DNA from: Clostridia bacterium
Lineage (GTDB): Bacteria; Bacillota; Clostridia; Oscillospirales; Acutalibacteraceae
Length of the DNA: 52,457 bases
Assembly (NCBI GenBank): GCA_017471765.1
Contig: JAFURT010000030.1
Span: 1 to 52,457 of the forward strand
Direction of reading: 5' to 3'
The notes below the pieces were generated by a model that ran no database searches, was not told where the DNA came from, and was given only the letters and a program-made list of their open reading frames with translations. The translations under genes and the position numbers were made by a program. The first letter of the stretch is position 1. Each line of letters begins with the position of its first letter. Shown piece after piece: positions 33,656 to 42,716 of the stretch.

Positions 33656-35722
33656 TCATGCACCCCTTTCCAGAGCATAGGTCACTTCGGTAAACACGGT
33701 ACGGATAAAGCCCACGAACTGGCCGCCCAGAGCATAAATGAGCAGAACGATCGCCCAGATCAGCAGCATAGCCAGCAGGGTGATAACGGTCACTAGTACC
33801 ATACGGCCAAAGAAATAGCCGTTAGCGTATTTGAGGCACCGCAGCAGCAGGACGATCGTCCACACCAGCATAATGCCGGTCAGCATGCTGTACAGGCCCT
33901 GCTCCCCCCGCCCCATAAGGCGGGACAGCAGCGCAATCGGCACCGAAAGTAGCATATATGGAACCGTCGAGATGGTGGACAGGGTGACGATCTCCCCGAA
34001 GGTGGCCTCTCCGCTGAAGATGGCGGTGACTGCGTACTGGGCGATCGCCCAGGTGAACAGCAGTGCCATCACCAGCAACCCCTGGGTCACCGGATTGACG
34101 TTCTCGGCTGCCGTGGTGGCCAAAGGATAACTGGTGAGCATCATTCCGCCCACATGGGCCACGATCAGCCCCACCCACATCAACAACAGTGAAGGCAGCT
34201 TAAGCCGCATCCGGTCACGCTTGACATAGAAGCATACCTCCTGGGGCTCCACCAGCATACACAGCAAAAGAGGCACAAAATAGAACACACGGGCCTTCAC
34301 CTGCCCCCGGAAATACCGACCACGCAGGACAACGGCGGCTTTTTTCAGCCCGATGACGGCAAAATATGCCCCCACCAGCAACACCACCGCCGCCAGCACG
34401 ATCCAGAAGAAATACGCACGGAAGATTTCATGCCGCTGTTTGGAGAAGGCGGTGGAATACCCAGCCTTATCGTTGGCCATGCGGTAGTAATCCATCGCCC
34501 CAGTATAGTCCTCTTCCTTCACCAGAATGCGGGCAATACCCTCATAGGCCAGGTCATAATTGCCGTCGATTGCCAGTACCGCCTCAAAGGCGGTTTTGGC
34601 CTCCTGGTATTTGCCTGCATTGTACAGGGCTACGGCGGCATGGACACTCTCAATAAAGGCGGTAGGCTCATACACAACGATTGCACCCATCTGGGAATCC
34701 AGTACGTAAATATTGCCGGTGCTGTCCACATCCACCGCTACAGGGATAGAGAACTGGCCCTTCTTCTTGCCGATGCCATAGCCGAATACCGCCAGCAGAT
34801 TGCCGTCGGCGTCGTACTGATATAGCTTGCCGGTGTGCTGCTCAAGAGCCGTCACCACCGACTGGCTGTCGGCCGTGATGTCCGCAAAATAGGGAGCCAC
34901 TGTGTTGCCATCGGCATCCACGGAATTTTCACCGTAAAACACGGCCGGAAACATGTTCGCACCCGTTACATCCAGCTTCATGACCTGTCCGCTGGCGCTG
35001 TCGGTGGTGGTGGCATACAGCTCGCCGTCCCGGGCCAGGGCAAAGCTCAGGTAGGGGGGCGGCTCCTGATTGAGCAGCTTCGCTTTCTGTTCCTTCGAGG
35101 CAAACAGGCGGATAAACATATTTTTCAGGCTAAACGCCAACGTTGTGGCGCCAATATACCCCTGGAACGTGTTGTTGGCATCGATTTTCATCAAGGCTTT
35201 TTCCTTGATGGTATATAGGTAGCCGGTATCCGACACGGCAATACGCCGGGGGGAATAGATAAAATCCTTGCCCAGCACATCCGACTCCGGCACCCCAAAC
35301 TCCTCGATGTATTCTCCCTCGGCAGACAGATGCAGAATGCGCTTGTTGCCGGTATCGCCGATGTACAGGCTGCCGTCGGTATCGCAGAATACACCGCCGG
35401 GGGCATCCAACGCCCGCTTATCCTCCCCGTCAAAGCGCAGCACCCGCACCGTCTCCCACTTATCATTCAGAACGAGAATAGCATTGTTGCCAGTATCGGC
35501 GATATACACGTAGTTGTTTGCATCGACGTACAGATCCTCCGGCACCAGCAGTTCGCCGTGGTCGCCGAAGAGGGAGATGGTCTCTTTGTACACATACGCC
35601 TGGGACAGGGCCAGCTTTTCCCCATCATCCAGCAGGTAGTCGGTGCCGGCACTCACCGGCAGCACGCCCAGCAAGGTCACCAGGCACAGCAGCAGGGCTG
35701 TTATACGAAAATACAGTTTCAT
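33656..35722 (-). CDS. NHL-repeat/TPR/Yip1 membrane protein (probable glycan or envelope sensor)
   Basis: A 688-residue mosaic. After a signal peptide (residues 1-25), extracellular NHL beta-propeller blades repeat the pattern P-x-x-L-x-V-D-x-x-x-x-x-Y-I-A-D-T-G-N-x-x-I (about 55-350: EDLYVDANNYVYIADTGNN, GGVFCDTDGSLYIGDTGNK, VAVDVDSTGNIYVLDSQ). A TPR-like helical pair follows (AAVALYNAGKYQEAKTAFEAVLAI, about 358-420), one membrane helix (about 438-460) and a four- to five-helix Yip1-type domain (about 500-688). An outside propeller linked to a polytopic membrane domain suggests sensing or coupling rather than catalysis. Yip1-family proteins with this build recur next to DUF5696 and sugar permeases, as here. 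Function is unknown. Confidence 0.78.
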   Translation of the reverse strand: MKLYFRITALLLCLVTLLGVLPVSAGTDYLLDDGEKLALSQAYVYKETISLFGDHGELLVPEDLYVDANNYVYIADTGNNAILVLNDKWETVRVLRFDGEDKRALDAPGGVFCDTDGSLYIGDTGNKRILHLSAEGEYIEEFGVPESDVLGKDFIYSPRRIAVSDTGYLYTIKEKALMKIDANNTFQGYIGATTLAFSLKNMFIRLFASKEQKAKLLNQEPPPYLSFALARDGELYATTTDSASGQVMKLDVTGANMFPAVFYGENSVDADGNTVAPYFADITADSQSVVTALEQHTGKLYQYDADGNLLAVFGYGIGKKKGQFSIPVAVDVDSTGNIYVLDSQMGAIVVYEPTAFIESVHAAVALYNAGKYQEAKTAFEAVLAIDGNYDLAYEGIARILVKEEDYTGAMDYYRMANDKAGYSTAFSKQRHEIFRAYFFWIVLAAVVLLVGAYFAVIGLKKAAVVLRGRYFRGQVKARVFYFVPLLLCMLVEPQEVCFYVKRDRMRLKLPSLLLMWVGLIVAHVGGMMLTSYPLATTAAENVNPVTQGLLVMALLFTWAIAQYAVTAIFSGEATFGEIVTLSTISTVPYMLLSVPIALLSRLMGRGEQGLYSMLTGIMLVWTIVLLLRCLKYANGYFFGRMVLVTVITLLAMLLIWAIVLLIYALGGQFVGFIRTVFTEVTYALERGA

Positions 35723-35735
35723 CCCAGCACCCCCT

Positions 35736-36617
35736 TTATTTAATGCCGCTGTAGGCCATCGTCTCGATGACCTTGCGCTGCATCAGCAAAAACACGATGA
35801 CCACCGGTAGAACCATCAGGAAGGAGGATGCCGCCACTGCGCCGGAACGGGCCAAAGCGGCACTGCCCACGCCACCGGCGATGGATTGCAGCGCCAGCGG
35901 CAAGGTCTTCATGCTGTCCTTGGTAGTGTACACCAGGGCGGAAAAATAGTCGTTCCACGCAGAGGTGAAGGAGAACATCACCAAGGTGGAGATAACCGGG
36001 CGCAGCATAGGCATAATGATGCGGAAGAATACCCCCAGCTCAGTGGCGCCATCCAGGCGGGCGGACTCCAGCAGGGAATTAGGAACCTGCCCCATAAACT
36101 GCTGCACCAGGAAAAAGTTGAAGGCCACCGCCACCTTGGGCAACACCAGCGCCCAGAAGGTGTCCATCAGCCCCAGGCCATTGACGATCATAAAGGTGGG
36201 GATGGTGGTCACCTGCGGCACTACCATCAAGGAAGCCACCACGATACCGCTGATGACCGAGGCGCCGGGAGGGGTATGCTTCACCAGCCCAAAGGCACCC
36301 ATGGAGCAAACCAGCGTGGTGAGAATGACGATGAGCACCGTCACCAGCACACTGTTAAACAAATACCGCACAAAGGGGGTATCTGCGCTTTCTAAAGAGG
36401 AAAACAGGTCAAAAAAGTTGTTGACGGTAGGGTTTTCTACATAGAACTGGGGCGGGAATTTGTACAGCTCCTCCAGTGGCTTAAAGGCAGTGACGATGAC
36501 ATACACCATCGGCAGCGCCATAAAGGCCACCAGCGCCAACATGAACAGATATACCACTATCCGTCCGGGCGACACCCGCCGCAGACGGCGTATAACGGTT
36601 TTTTGCAGATTTTCCAT
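35736..36617 (-). CDS. Sugar ABC transporter permease (MalG-type)
   Basis: A 293-residue CUT1 permease with six helices. The EAA loop is PNSLLESARLDGATELGVFFRIIMPMLRP (about residue 185), and the N-terminal helix reads GRIVVYLFMLALVAFMALPMVYVIVTAFKP. The ATG at 36617 has AAAGGA 8 nt upstream, and the gene lies 15 bp behind the large solute-binding protein gene. It most likely pairs with the MalF-type permease at 30580, separated from it by the Yip1-type and DUF5696-type genes, an unusual split of a permease pair. Confidence 0.92.
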   Translation of the reverse strand: MENLQKTVIRRLRRVSPGRIVVYLFMLALVAFMALPMVYVIVTAFKPLEELYKFPPQFYVENPTVNNFFDLFSSLESADTPFVRYLFNSVLVTVLIVILTTLVCSMGAFGLVKHTPPGASVISGIVVASLMVVPQVTTIPTFMIVNGLGLMDTFWALVLPKVAVAFNFFLVQQFMGQVPNSLLESARLDGATELGVFFRIIMPMLRPVISTLVMFSFTSAWNDYFSALVYTTKDSMKTLPLALQSIAGGVGSAALARSGAVAASSFLMVLPVVIVFLLMQRKVIETMAYSGIK

Positions 36618-36632
36618 GGTCACTGTCCTTTC

Positions 36633-39557
36633 TTATTTGGAGGAGCCGGCTTCTTCCCGGCGCATCCGCAGCTCGGTGTTAATATCCGCTACGGCATCTT
36701 CCAAGGAATCCCGGGTATTGTAGGCACTGAGCACCGTCCGGTTCCAGGCGTTGGTGATGTGGCGGGTTGTGTAGTAACCGCCAAAAATCACCGGCCGTTC
36801 CTTCGCCCATCGGAAGCCCTCCTGGATAACGGCCTTTTCTGCCTCTGTCCAGGACATAGCCAAAAACGCATTCAGGTTGGCGCTGCCCCACCGGGAGGCT
36901 GTACCAACAATGGCCTCCAGGCTCTTACCATAGGCGATCTGCACCTTGTCAGAGGTCCACCAATCCAGAAAAGCGAAGCACGCCTCAGGATGCGCTGTAT
37001 CGGCAAAGGCCATACAGCCGGTATCCGCATAGCCGCCAGCAGAACGGTCGATCTCACCTTCCCCGTTCATATGGCCAGGCAGCGCCGCCATGCCGATGCG
37101 ACCCATCAGCTCAGGGGCGGCATACAGCAGTTGGATATACTCGAGATAACTGGCCACGCCCATGGGCATGCTGCCACTACGGAAGCGGTTGTAGAAGCTG
37201 GCGGACACGTCGATGCCCTGGCGAGTGAACAGATCCGTCCACTCCTTAAAGGCGGCGTAGGCCTCAGCGGAATCCAGCGCAGAATACTGCCCGTCTTCGG
37301 TATAGTAATCCCCTCCGTGCTGGTAGAGAAACACCGAGAACCCGGTATAATCGCTGGGGTAATAAAATTCCAGGTTGTTCTGGTAGAGGATCGGCAACAC
37401 GTTGCTGTAGATGTCCTCCCACGTGTTCGGCACGGCGATGCCTAGCTCCCGAACAATGTCCGTGCGGAACAGCAGCACCCGGAAATTCATGGTTTCCGGC
37501 AGACCGTAGCAGGCCTTGCCATCGGTGAAGGGTAACAACACACCCGGCAGAAAGCGATTGCTGACCGCCTCATAGCCGGCAAAGCCGGACAGATCCAATG
37601 AGGCGTTGCGGAAGGAGAACTCCACCGGCAGTTCGTAGGACACGCCCAAAGCCACATCCGGCTCCCGGTCAGCGGCCATGGCCAGCATCAGCGTATTCAG
37701 GCCACCGGTAGATAACTGGCCGGAAGGGATCACGTTGATACGCAGAGCAATGCCCGTCTCTGCCGTAAAGGCATCGCCGGCTTGCTCGTCCAACAGCTGT
37801 GCCCATTCTTTTCCTCGGCCGATCCATACATCCAGGGTAACATCTGCATCTCCGGCGGCAGACAGACTGCCCATATCGTTGTAATCCTCCGAGAAGGAGC
37901 GGAGAAAGGCCTTAAAGGTGATGATGAAATAATCCCAAAAAGTCGCCTTTGGCGTTTGCACAGGAGCATCGGGACTGCCCAGCGTGATAGTATCCATCGC
38001 CAGAGGCTGGGACTGGAACTCCGAATACCAGCCACCCAGCGTCTCCAGGTCATCATTCAGGGTGTCCAGCTTGCGGGGAATGAGGTCGGGATCTTCATAC
38101 ACCGTGCCAAAATCATCCAGGATGGAGGCAAACTGGTTGGCGGCGGGGCTACTCTTGGAGGATATCTCCATGATGGTCTGATACCGGGTGTTCAGCCGGT
38201 TGTACACCTCTCGCAGACTTTGCAGCAGGGTGGGGATCTTCTCGTCCAGGTGGTATTCGTAATTCAGGTCGGGATCCTCGCCGGTGACCCGCTTGATGTC
38301 GGTCAGCAGAGCAGAGATGACATCCATGTCCTCCTTGATGCCTTGGATGAGAGCGCAGTTGTCGCTCATCTTTACCGTCATGGTCAGCTCGTGGGTGCCG
38401 GCCGTAAGATAAAACAGATATGGCTTGCCCTTTTCGTCGCTAACAGTCTCGGTGGCCCAGTTCCGATTGTAAGCAAAGGTATACTGAAGCATCTCCTCGA
38501 AAGGCACTTCCCCGTCGATAGCAATGGTACGATAGACGGGCAAGCCCTCCATAAGAGATTGCTGAACATGCATGTTTAAAGTGTAAAGACCGGTCTCGGG
38601 CGCATCAATAACCCAGGTGATCTCTTCGTTGCCGGTCTTCCAATACTCCCCCTTGAGGATGTTCATGACCCGGGTGTCGTCATTACGGGGGGATACCGTG
38701 GGGTTGGAGATATTTTGCATACGGATGACCGAGCTGGATTTATACGCAATATCCCGCTCTGCCTCAATGGTCACGGGCTGGGTGGCGTTTTTATAGCCCT
38801 TTGCCGCATACTCGGCAGCCACCTGGGCATAGGTGGGTAGCTGTTCGGCCGGCTCTACCACCAAGGTGGACAGGTACAGGCCCACATTCACATACTGCAG
38901 ACGCACTGTGTGCACGCCCGGCTCAAAATAAAATGCATAGGGCTGGGAATACAGGCCCTGGCTGTCGCAAAACCAAAATTCCCGCCAGGCAGGCAACTCG
39001 TTCTGGGAGGGGCTGACCTCGTCACCTCGGCTGTTAATGAGGGGCTTTTCCGTACTGTCGGTATACATCTGCTGAAAATGAAGCGTGGTTGCCTCTGCAA
39101 AGGGTAGCTTGCCGTCCACGGTGAAACTGCGAACCGCCTTCTCGTTGGTTCCCTCGGGTATGTAATACACCGCCCCGATCTGATACAGGCCGGCAACCGG
39201 CACCGTGAAGGAAAACTCCACCCACTTCAGGGCAGACCCCGTCCAATCCAACACCTGGCTGTCCAGGCCCCCTATGTCGGTCATCAGCACAAACTCGCTG
39301 CTGCCCACAGCACCTGTTGCTACCAGCTCCAGTCGGTCTGCGGCGGCCTGCTCATAGCCCTTTGCTGCATATTTGGCCAGCAGGACAGAATAGCTGTCTG
39401 CGTCAGACGCCGTATTCGATTCTGCGGTGATGGTCTGTCCACTGCCAGAGCTGTTCACCTTATCCTTCAAGGTCTGTCCGGCAAAAACCGGCAGTCCCGC
39501 TTCAAGGATGAGCAAACCCGCCATAACCAAGGACAAAACAGTGTTTTTTCTCTTCAT
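36633..39557 (-). CDS. Large solute-binding protein with N-terminal carbohydrate-binding-like domains
   Basis: This 974-residue secreted protein has a signal peptide (residues 1-26, MKRKNTVLSLVMAGLLILEAGLPVFAG). Two beta-sandwich regions resembling CBM6/CBM35 domains follow (about 85-230: GLYQIGAVYYIPEG...RSFTVDGKLPF; and 265-415: TGLYTLNMHVQQ...RTIAIDGEVPFEE), then a helical linker (about 420-570) and a C-terminal ABC solute-binding domain (about 590-960: VTLDVWIGRGKEWAQLLDEQ... WEDIYSNVLPILYQNN ... FLDWWTSDKVQIAYGK). There is no lipobox, so the anchoring is unclear. The two domains repeat the phrase (R)SFTVDGKxPF / RTIAIDGExPF, indicating duplication. ATG 39557 follows AAGGAG. Confidence 0.85.
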   Translation of the reverse strand: MKRKNTVLSLVMAGLLILEAGLPVFAGQTLKDKVNSSGSGQTITAESNTASDADSYSVLLAKYAAKGYEQAAADRLELVATGAVGSSEFVLMTDIGGLDSQVLDWTGSALKWVEFSFTVPVAGLYQIGAVYYIPEGTNEKAVRSFTVDGKLPFAEATTLHFQQMYTDSTEKPLINSRGDEVSPSQNELPAWREFWFCDSQGLYSQPYAFYFEPGVHTVRLQYVNVGLYLSTLVVEPAEQLPTYAQVAAEYAAKGYKNATQPVTIEAERDIAYKSSSVIRMQNISNPTVSPRNDDTRVMNILKGEYWKTGNEEITWVIDAPETGLYTLNMHVQQSLMEGLPVYRTIAIDGEVPFEEMLQYTFAYNRNWATETVSDEKGKPYLFYLTAGTHELTMTVKMSDNCALIQGIKEDMDVISALLTDIKRVTGEDPDLNYEYHLDEKIPTLLQSLREVYNRLNTRYQTIMEISSKSSPAANQFASILDDFGTVYEDPDLIPRKLDTLNDDLETLGGWYSEFQSQPLAMDTITLGSPDAPVQTPKATFWDYFIITFKAFLRSFSEDYNDMGSLSAAGDADVTLDVWIGRGKEWAQLLDEQAGDAFTAETGIALRINVIPSGQLSTGGLNTLMLAMAADREPDVALGVSYELPVEFSFRNASLDLSGFAGYEAVSNRFLPGVLLPFTDGKACYGLPETMNFRVLLFRTDIVRELGIAVPNTWEDIYSNVLPILYQNNLEFYYPSDYTGFSVFLYQHGGDYYTEDGQYSALDSAEAYAAFKEWTDLFTRQGIDVSASFYNRFRSGSMPMGVASYLEYIQLLYAAPELMGRIGMAALPGHMNGEGEIDRSAGGYADTGCMAFADTAHPEACFAFLDWWTSDKVQIAYGKSLEAIVGTASRWGSANLNAFLAMSWTEAEKAVIQEGFRWAKERPVIFGGYYTTRHITNAWNRTVLSAYNTRDSLEDAVADINTELRMRREEAGSSK

Positions 39558-39590
39558 ACGGATACTCCTTGCCAAAAAACGGTGGGGGAA

Positions 39591-39622
39591 GGGGCCACTG
39601 CCACCGATATAGCAGTGGCCCC
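39591..39622 (-). promoter_or_regulatory. Intercistronic hairpin upstream of the large solute-binding protein gene
   Basis: GGGGCCACTG and CAGTGGCCCC pair exactly around a 12-nt loop, 34 bp before the ATG of the 974-aa gene on the minus strand. The RNA lacks a U tract, so I read it as an mRNA stabiliser or weak attenuator rather than a terminator. Confidence 0.6.
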
Positions 39623-39651
39623 TGCTTACGTTGTTCTATTCGTTTGAGGGA

Positions 39652-40794
39652 TTACTTCTTTTTCATCACAAAGAACACCACGGTTGCCGCACCGGCAACC
39701 ACAACCACGGCAATAACCACAATGGCCCATACCGGGAAACCGCCCCTATCGGCCCCATCACCGCCACTTACAGAGCCCTGAGCGCCATTGCCCTCGTCCT
39801 CAGATGGGGTGCTACTATCGGGCGTGCTGCTGTCCGGTTCACTCTTATCAGGGTCACTGTTACCGGGATCTGTATCCGTAGCCGTTGTATCCGAGCTGTC
39901 GGAATCAGCAACGGTGGTGGCACCCGGCTCACCGGCGGTGGTGGTAGCATCACTGCTACCCACGGCCGTCGTGGTGGTGCCGACAGGGGCATCGATCTTT
40001 GCCGTAGTGGTGCCGGCAGAGGTATCCTTCTTCGTGGTGGTGGCATCTGCCTTCTTCGTGGTCGTGGTAGTAGCGCTGTCATCCACGCCCCGTACCTCTA
40101 CCACGCCAGTGGCATTGCTCAGGAACAAAGACAGCGTCACACGACTGGCCTTGCCGAACACATCATTCATATCCTTGTCGAAGTTCTTATACGGAGTACG
40201 AATAATGTCAATACCGTTAATGTACACGTGCCAGGAGCCGTTAGCATCCTTATCCAGCTCAAAATCGATCCAGTCGCCGTCACCCCAGCGGAAATCCTCA
40301 TAGGGCTCGGTCAGAGCGTCACTCTCGCCGGTGTACAGATCGCCGGCAATCAGCTCCTGGTTGGCTACCTGATCCCAGCCGGCGCCCTCATCAGACTTGA
40401 CCAGGCGGGAGTTCACGCTGTCGGAGGTGCGCCAAATCAAGGTGGACAGGCCGGTGCCCTCGCCCAGGAAAGCCTCACCATCGGTGGTAATATTCACACC
40501 TACCCAGTCAAACTCCGGGTCCACACTGGTATCAATACGCAACTGAAAATGCAGGTTCTCAACGTCCGTGATGTACTGCCAGCAGCCGGCACCCACCTTG
40601 GGGAACTCGCACTTGACCACACCGTTGGCGTAGGTGGAAATGCCGTCGGTAGTGTACAGGTTGGGGTTATCCTTGTTGACGGCGTGGAAGCCGTTGAACT
40701 TACGGGTGATGCTGGATGCAGCGGCGGGGACAACGCAAGCCGCCATCAGCGCCATGGCACACAGGACAACCAATACTTTTCTCATGTTTTTCAT
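39652..40794 (-). CDS. Membrane-tethered lectin-like surface protein
   Basis: A 380-residue protein: signal peptide (residues 1-27, ...MALMAACVVPAAAS), a concanavalin/LamG-like beta-sandwich (about 30-238: NLHFQLRIDTSVDPEFDWVGVNI ... GLSTLIWRTSDSVNSRLVKSDEGAGWDQ ... WIDFELDKDANGSWHVYINGIDI), a Thr/Ser/Asp-rich linker of about 105 residues (TTTTTKKADATTTKK...), one membrane helix (about 352-374) and KKK at the end. The lectin-like module has the same motif order (DW-V/LG, GxGLxTLxW, GWxxx, W...I-DG) as modules of the giant protein at 45855-51662. It probably binds glycans at the wall. There is no sortase motif. ATG 40794 follows AAGGAGAG. Confidence 0.8.
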   Translation of the reverse strand: MKNMRKVLVVLCAMALMAACVVPAAASSITRKFNGFHAVNKDNPNLYTTDGISTYANGVVKCEFPKVGAGCWQYITDVENLHFQLRIDTSVDPEFDWVGVNITTDGEAFLGEGTGLSTLIWRTSDSVNSRLVKSDEGAGWDQVANQELIAGDLYTGESDALTEPYEDFRWGDGDWIDFELDKDANGSWHVYINGIDIIRTPYKNFDKDMNDVFGKASRVTLSLFLSNATGVVEVRGVDDSATTTTTKKADATTTKKDTSAGTTTAKIDAPVGTTTTAVGSSDATTTAGEPGATTVADSDSSDTTATDTDPGNSDPDKSEPDSSTPDSSTPSEDEGNGAQGSVSGGDGADRGGFPVWAIVVIAVVVVAGAATVVFFVMKKK

Positions 40795-40809
40795 GATACT
40801 CTCTCCTTT

Positions 40810-42702
40810 TTATCGAATAAATAGGGCAGAAGACCGGGTCTTGGGCATGGTGACCACGGAATAGTCGCCGTCAGCGGTGACGGTTGCCTCATCGCCGCAA
40901 AGCAGCTTCCATTCGCCAGCACCGCCAGGCAGCTTGACCCGAACAGACTCCTCGCCGTAGGTGCGGAACACGAACAGCAACTGCTGTTGCTTCTTGCCGT
41001 CGCCGAACACTACCATATCCCAGTCCTTCACAGTGCGGGTCTGGGGGAGGGGGAAGAAGGTGTCCTGGTCCTTCAGGTGGCGGGTCTGCTTGTAGATGTC
41101 CACCAGCTCACGGACCATCTTAGTCTCCTCCGGAGTCCAGGAGGCCACGTCGCCCATAAACTCCAGCGTCCCCACCATACGGGACAGCACATTATGGGTA
41201 GTAGCGTTCTCGCTGGGGCGGTTCATAAAGGCAATGACCGCCAGCGACAGGTACTGATAGGGCCAGAAGTGGAGTGCGCCGGTCTGCATAAAGCGACACA
41301 CCTCAGCGTTGCCGTGGTGGTCGGACAGGGAGTTGGTGTGGGTGAGCCCTACCATGTTCATATCCAGCCGCATACCGCCGCCGTTGCAGTCCATAATGAT
41401 GAGGTCAGGGTATTTCGCCAAAATACGGCGGATGACCTCATTGTAGCCCTCGTTATAGGCCAGGCCGTCCTCCGGGCCGCTTTCGTGCTTAAAGTACTTG
41501 AGACCCCAATCGTCGATGAGCTTACTCAGCAACTCCACTGCATAGTCCACGCCATCGGGGGTCTCCAGCTTGATGAACTTGCCCAGGCCCCGGTTGTCGG
41601 GGGTGGTGGATTCCCGGAACAGCTCAGGGCGCTTCTTATAGGCGTCAGCGTGTTCGTGGGAGGCCTGCAGATACATCCAGGAGCCAAACTTCATGCCAAG
41701 GCTGCGGCACAGCTCCGCCAGCTCCTTGATGCCGTCGTAGCCCTTCACAAATTTGCGGGGATCGGCGGTATCCCAGTTGCCGATACCGCCGTCGAAGATA
41801 TCGTTGGGGCAGTAATACCACCCCGCATCCAGCACGTAATACTCACAACCCAGCTCCGCCGCCCGGATGATCTCCTGCCGGATAAGCTCATGGTTGAGGT
41901 CCATGTAGATGCCAAACCAGGAATTACAGGCAACCACACCGGGCACGATCTGGCCGTCTATGCGGGGCATCAGCTTTTCACGCATGAAGCGGCGCTGCTT
42001 GTTCTCCAGAGTGTCGAAATCGTCCCCCTCGAAGAAACCCATGTATACCTTGGGTAGCGCCAGCTCCCCATGAGCAGGCACCTCCAGCTCCAATAGAGCC
42101 ATATCGCCGTTGACGGTGAAGAAATAGTCCTCCGGCCGCTGGCCGTGCCAGGACTCGGCATTCCAGCCGGCACTCAGGTTCCAACTGCCCGACCACTCCA
42201 TGCCGATGAAGAAACCGGCACGGTGCTCTCCCTTATCATCGAAGATAGCAAACTGCAGGATGGGCACATCCTTACGGGCACAGGCGCCGTCCAGCACCAC
42301 CCGCTTGCAGTGGTCGTGGGTCATGTAGACCTCCTCGTGCAGGCGGAAAGCGGTGGTGGGGTAGATACCATTGTAGTGATCGGATCCACTCAAATGCCGC
42401 ACACAAGGCAGATTTTTGCGGGCATCCACTGCAAACCACAGCTCGATGGGAATATACCGCAGGTTACCGATAGGCACATCCGTCTCATTCTTCAGTACCG
42501 GATAGTAAATAATGCTGTCCAGTGCCTTGTCCCACGCATACCGCAGCTCCACAGACAGCCCATCGGCAGCACCGGTATAGGCATCCGTGCCGTTATCGAC
42601 CAGCGGAATAGGCTGCCCGTCACGCAAAAGGACGGCAGGCGCCTTCTCCATGATAAAGGGTCGCAGGAAATCCGGTGCTGCCCGAGTAATCAAATGTTCC
42701 AT
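40810..42702 (-). CDS. GH36-like alpha-galactosidase with Glu at the usual nucleophile position
   Basis: A 630-residue protein without signal peptide, so cytoplasmic. A beta-sandwich N-terminal domain leads into a TIM barrel with GH36/clan-D landmarks: VLDAGWYY (about residue 288), LKYFKHESGPEDG (about 404), IIMDCNGGGMRLDMNMVGL (about 440) and SLSDHHGN (about 457), which matches the acid/base SD-motif. In typical GH36 enzymes the nucleophile is Asp in KWD; here the aligned triplet is KHE. It may be a divergent subfamily using Glu or acting on another substrate. The ATG at 42702 follows GGAGGACA. The gene sits 14 bp behind the solute-binding lipoprotein gene. Confidence 0.8.
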   Translation of the reverse strand: MEHLITRAAPDFLRPFIMEKAPAVLLRDGQPIPLVDNGTDAYTGAADGLSVELRYAWDKALDSIIYYPVLKNETDVPIGNLRYIPIELWFAVDARKNLPCVRHLSGSDHYNGIYPTTAFRLHEEVYMTHDHCKRVVLDGACARKDVPILQFAIFDDKGEHRAGFFIGMEWSGSWNLSAGWNAESWHGQRPEDYFFTVNGDMALLELEVPAHGELALPKVYMGFFEGDDFDTLENKQRRFMREKLMPRIDGQIVPGVVACNSWFGIYMDLNHELIRQEIIRAAELGCEYYVLDAGWYYCPNDIFDGGIGNWDTADPRKFVKGYDGIKELAELCRSLGMKFGSWMYLQASHEHADAYKKRPELFRESTTPDNRGLGKFIKLETPDGVDYAVELLSKLIDDWGLKYFKHESGPEDGLAYNEGYNEVIRRILAKYPDLIIMDCNGGGMRLDMNMVGLTHTNSLSDHHGNAEVCRFMQTGALHFWPYQYLSLAVIAFMNRPSENATTHNVLSRMVGTLEFMGDVASWTPEETKMVRELVDIYKQTRHLKDQDTFFPLPQTRTVKDWDMVVFGDGKKQQQLLFVFRTYGEESVRVKLPGGAGEWKLLCGDEATVTADGDYSVVTMPKTRSSALFIR

Positions 42703-42716
42703 TGGATGTCCTCCTC

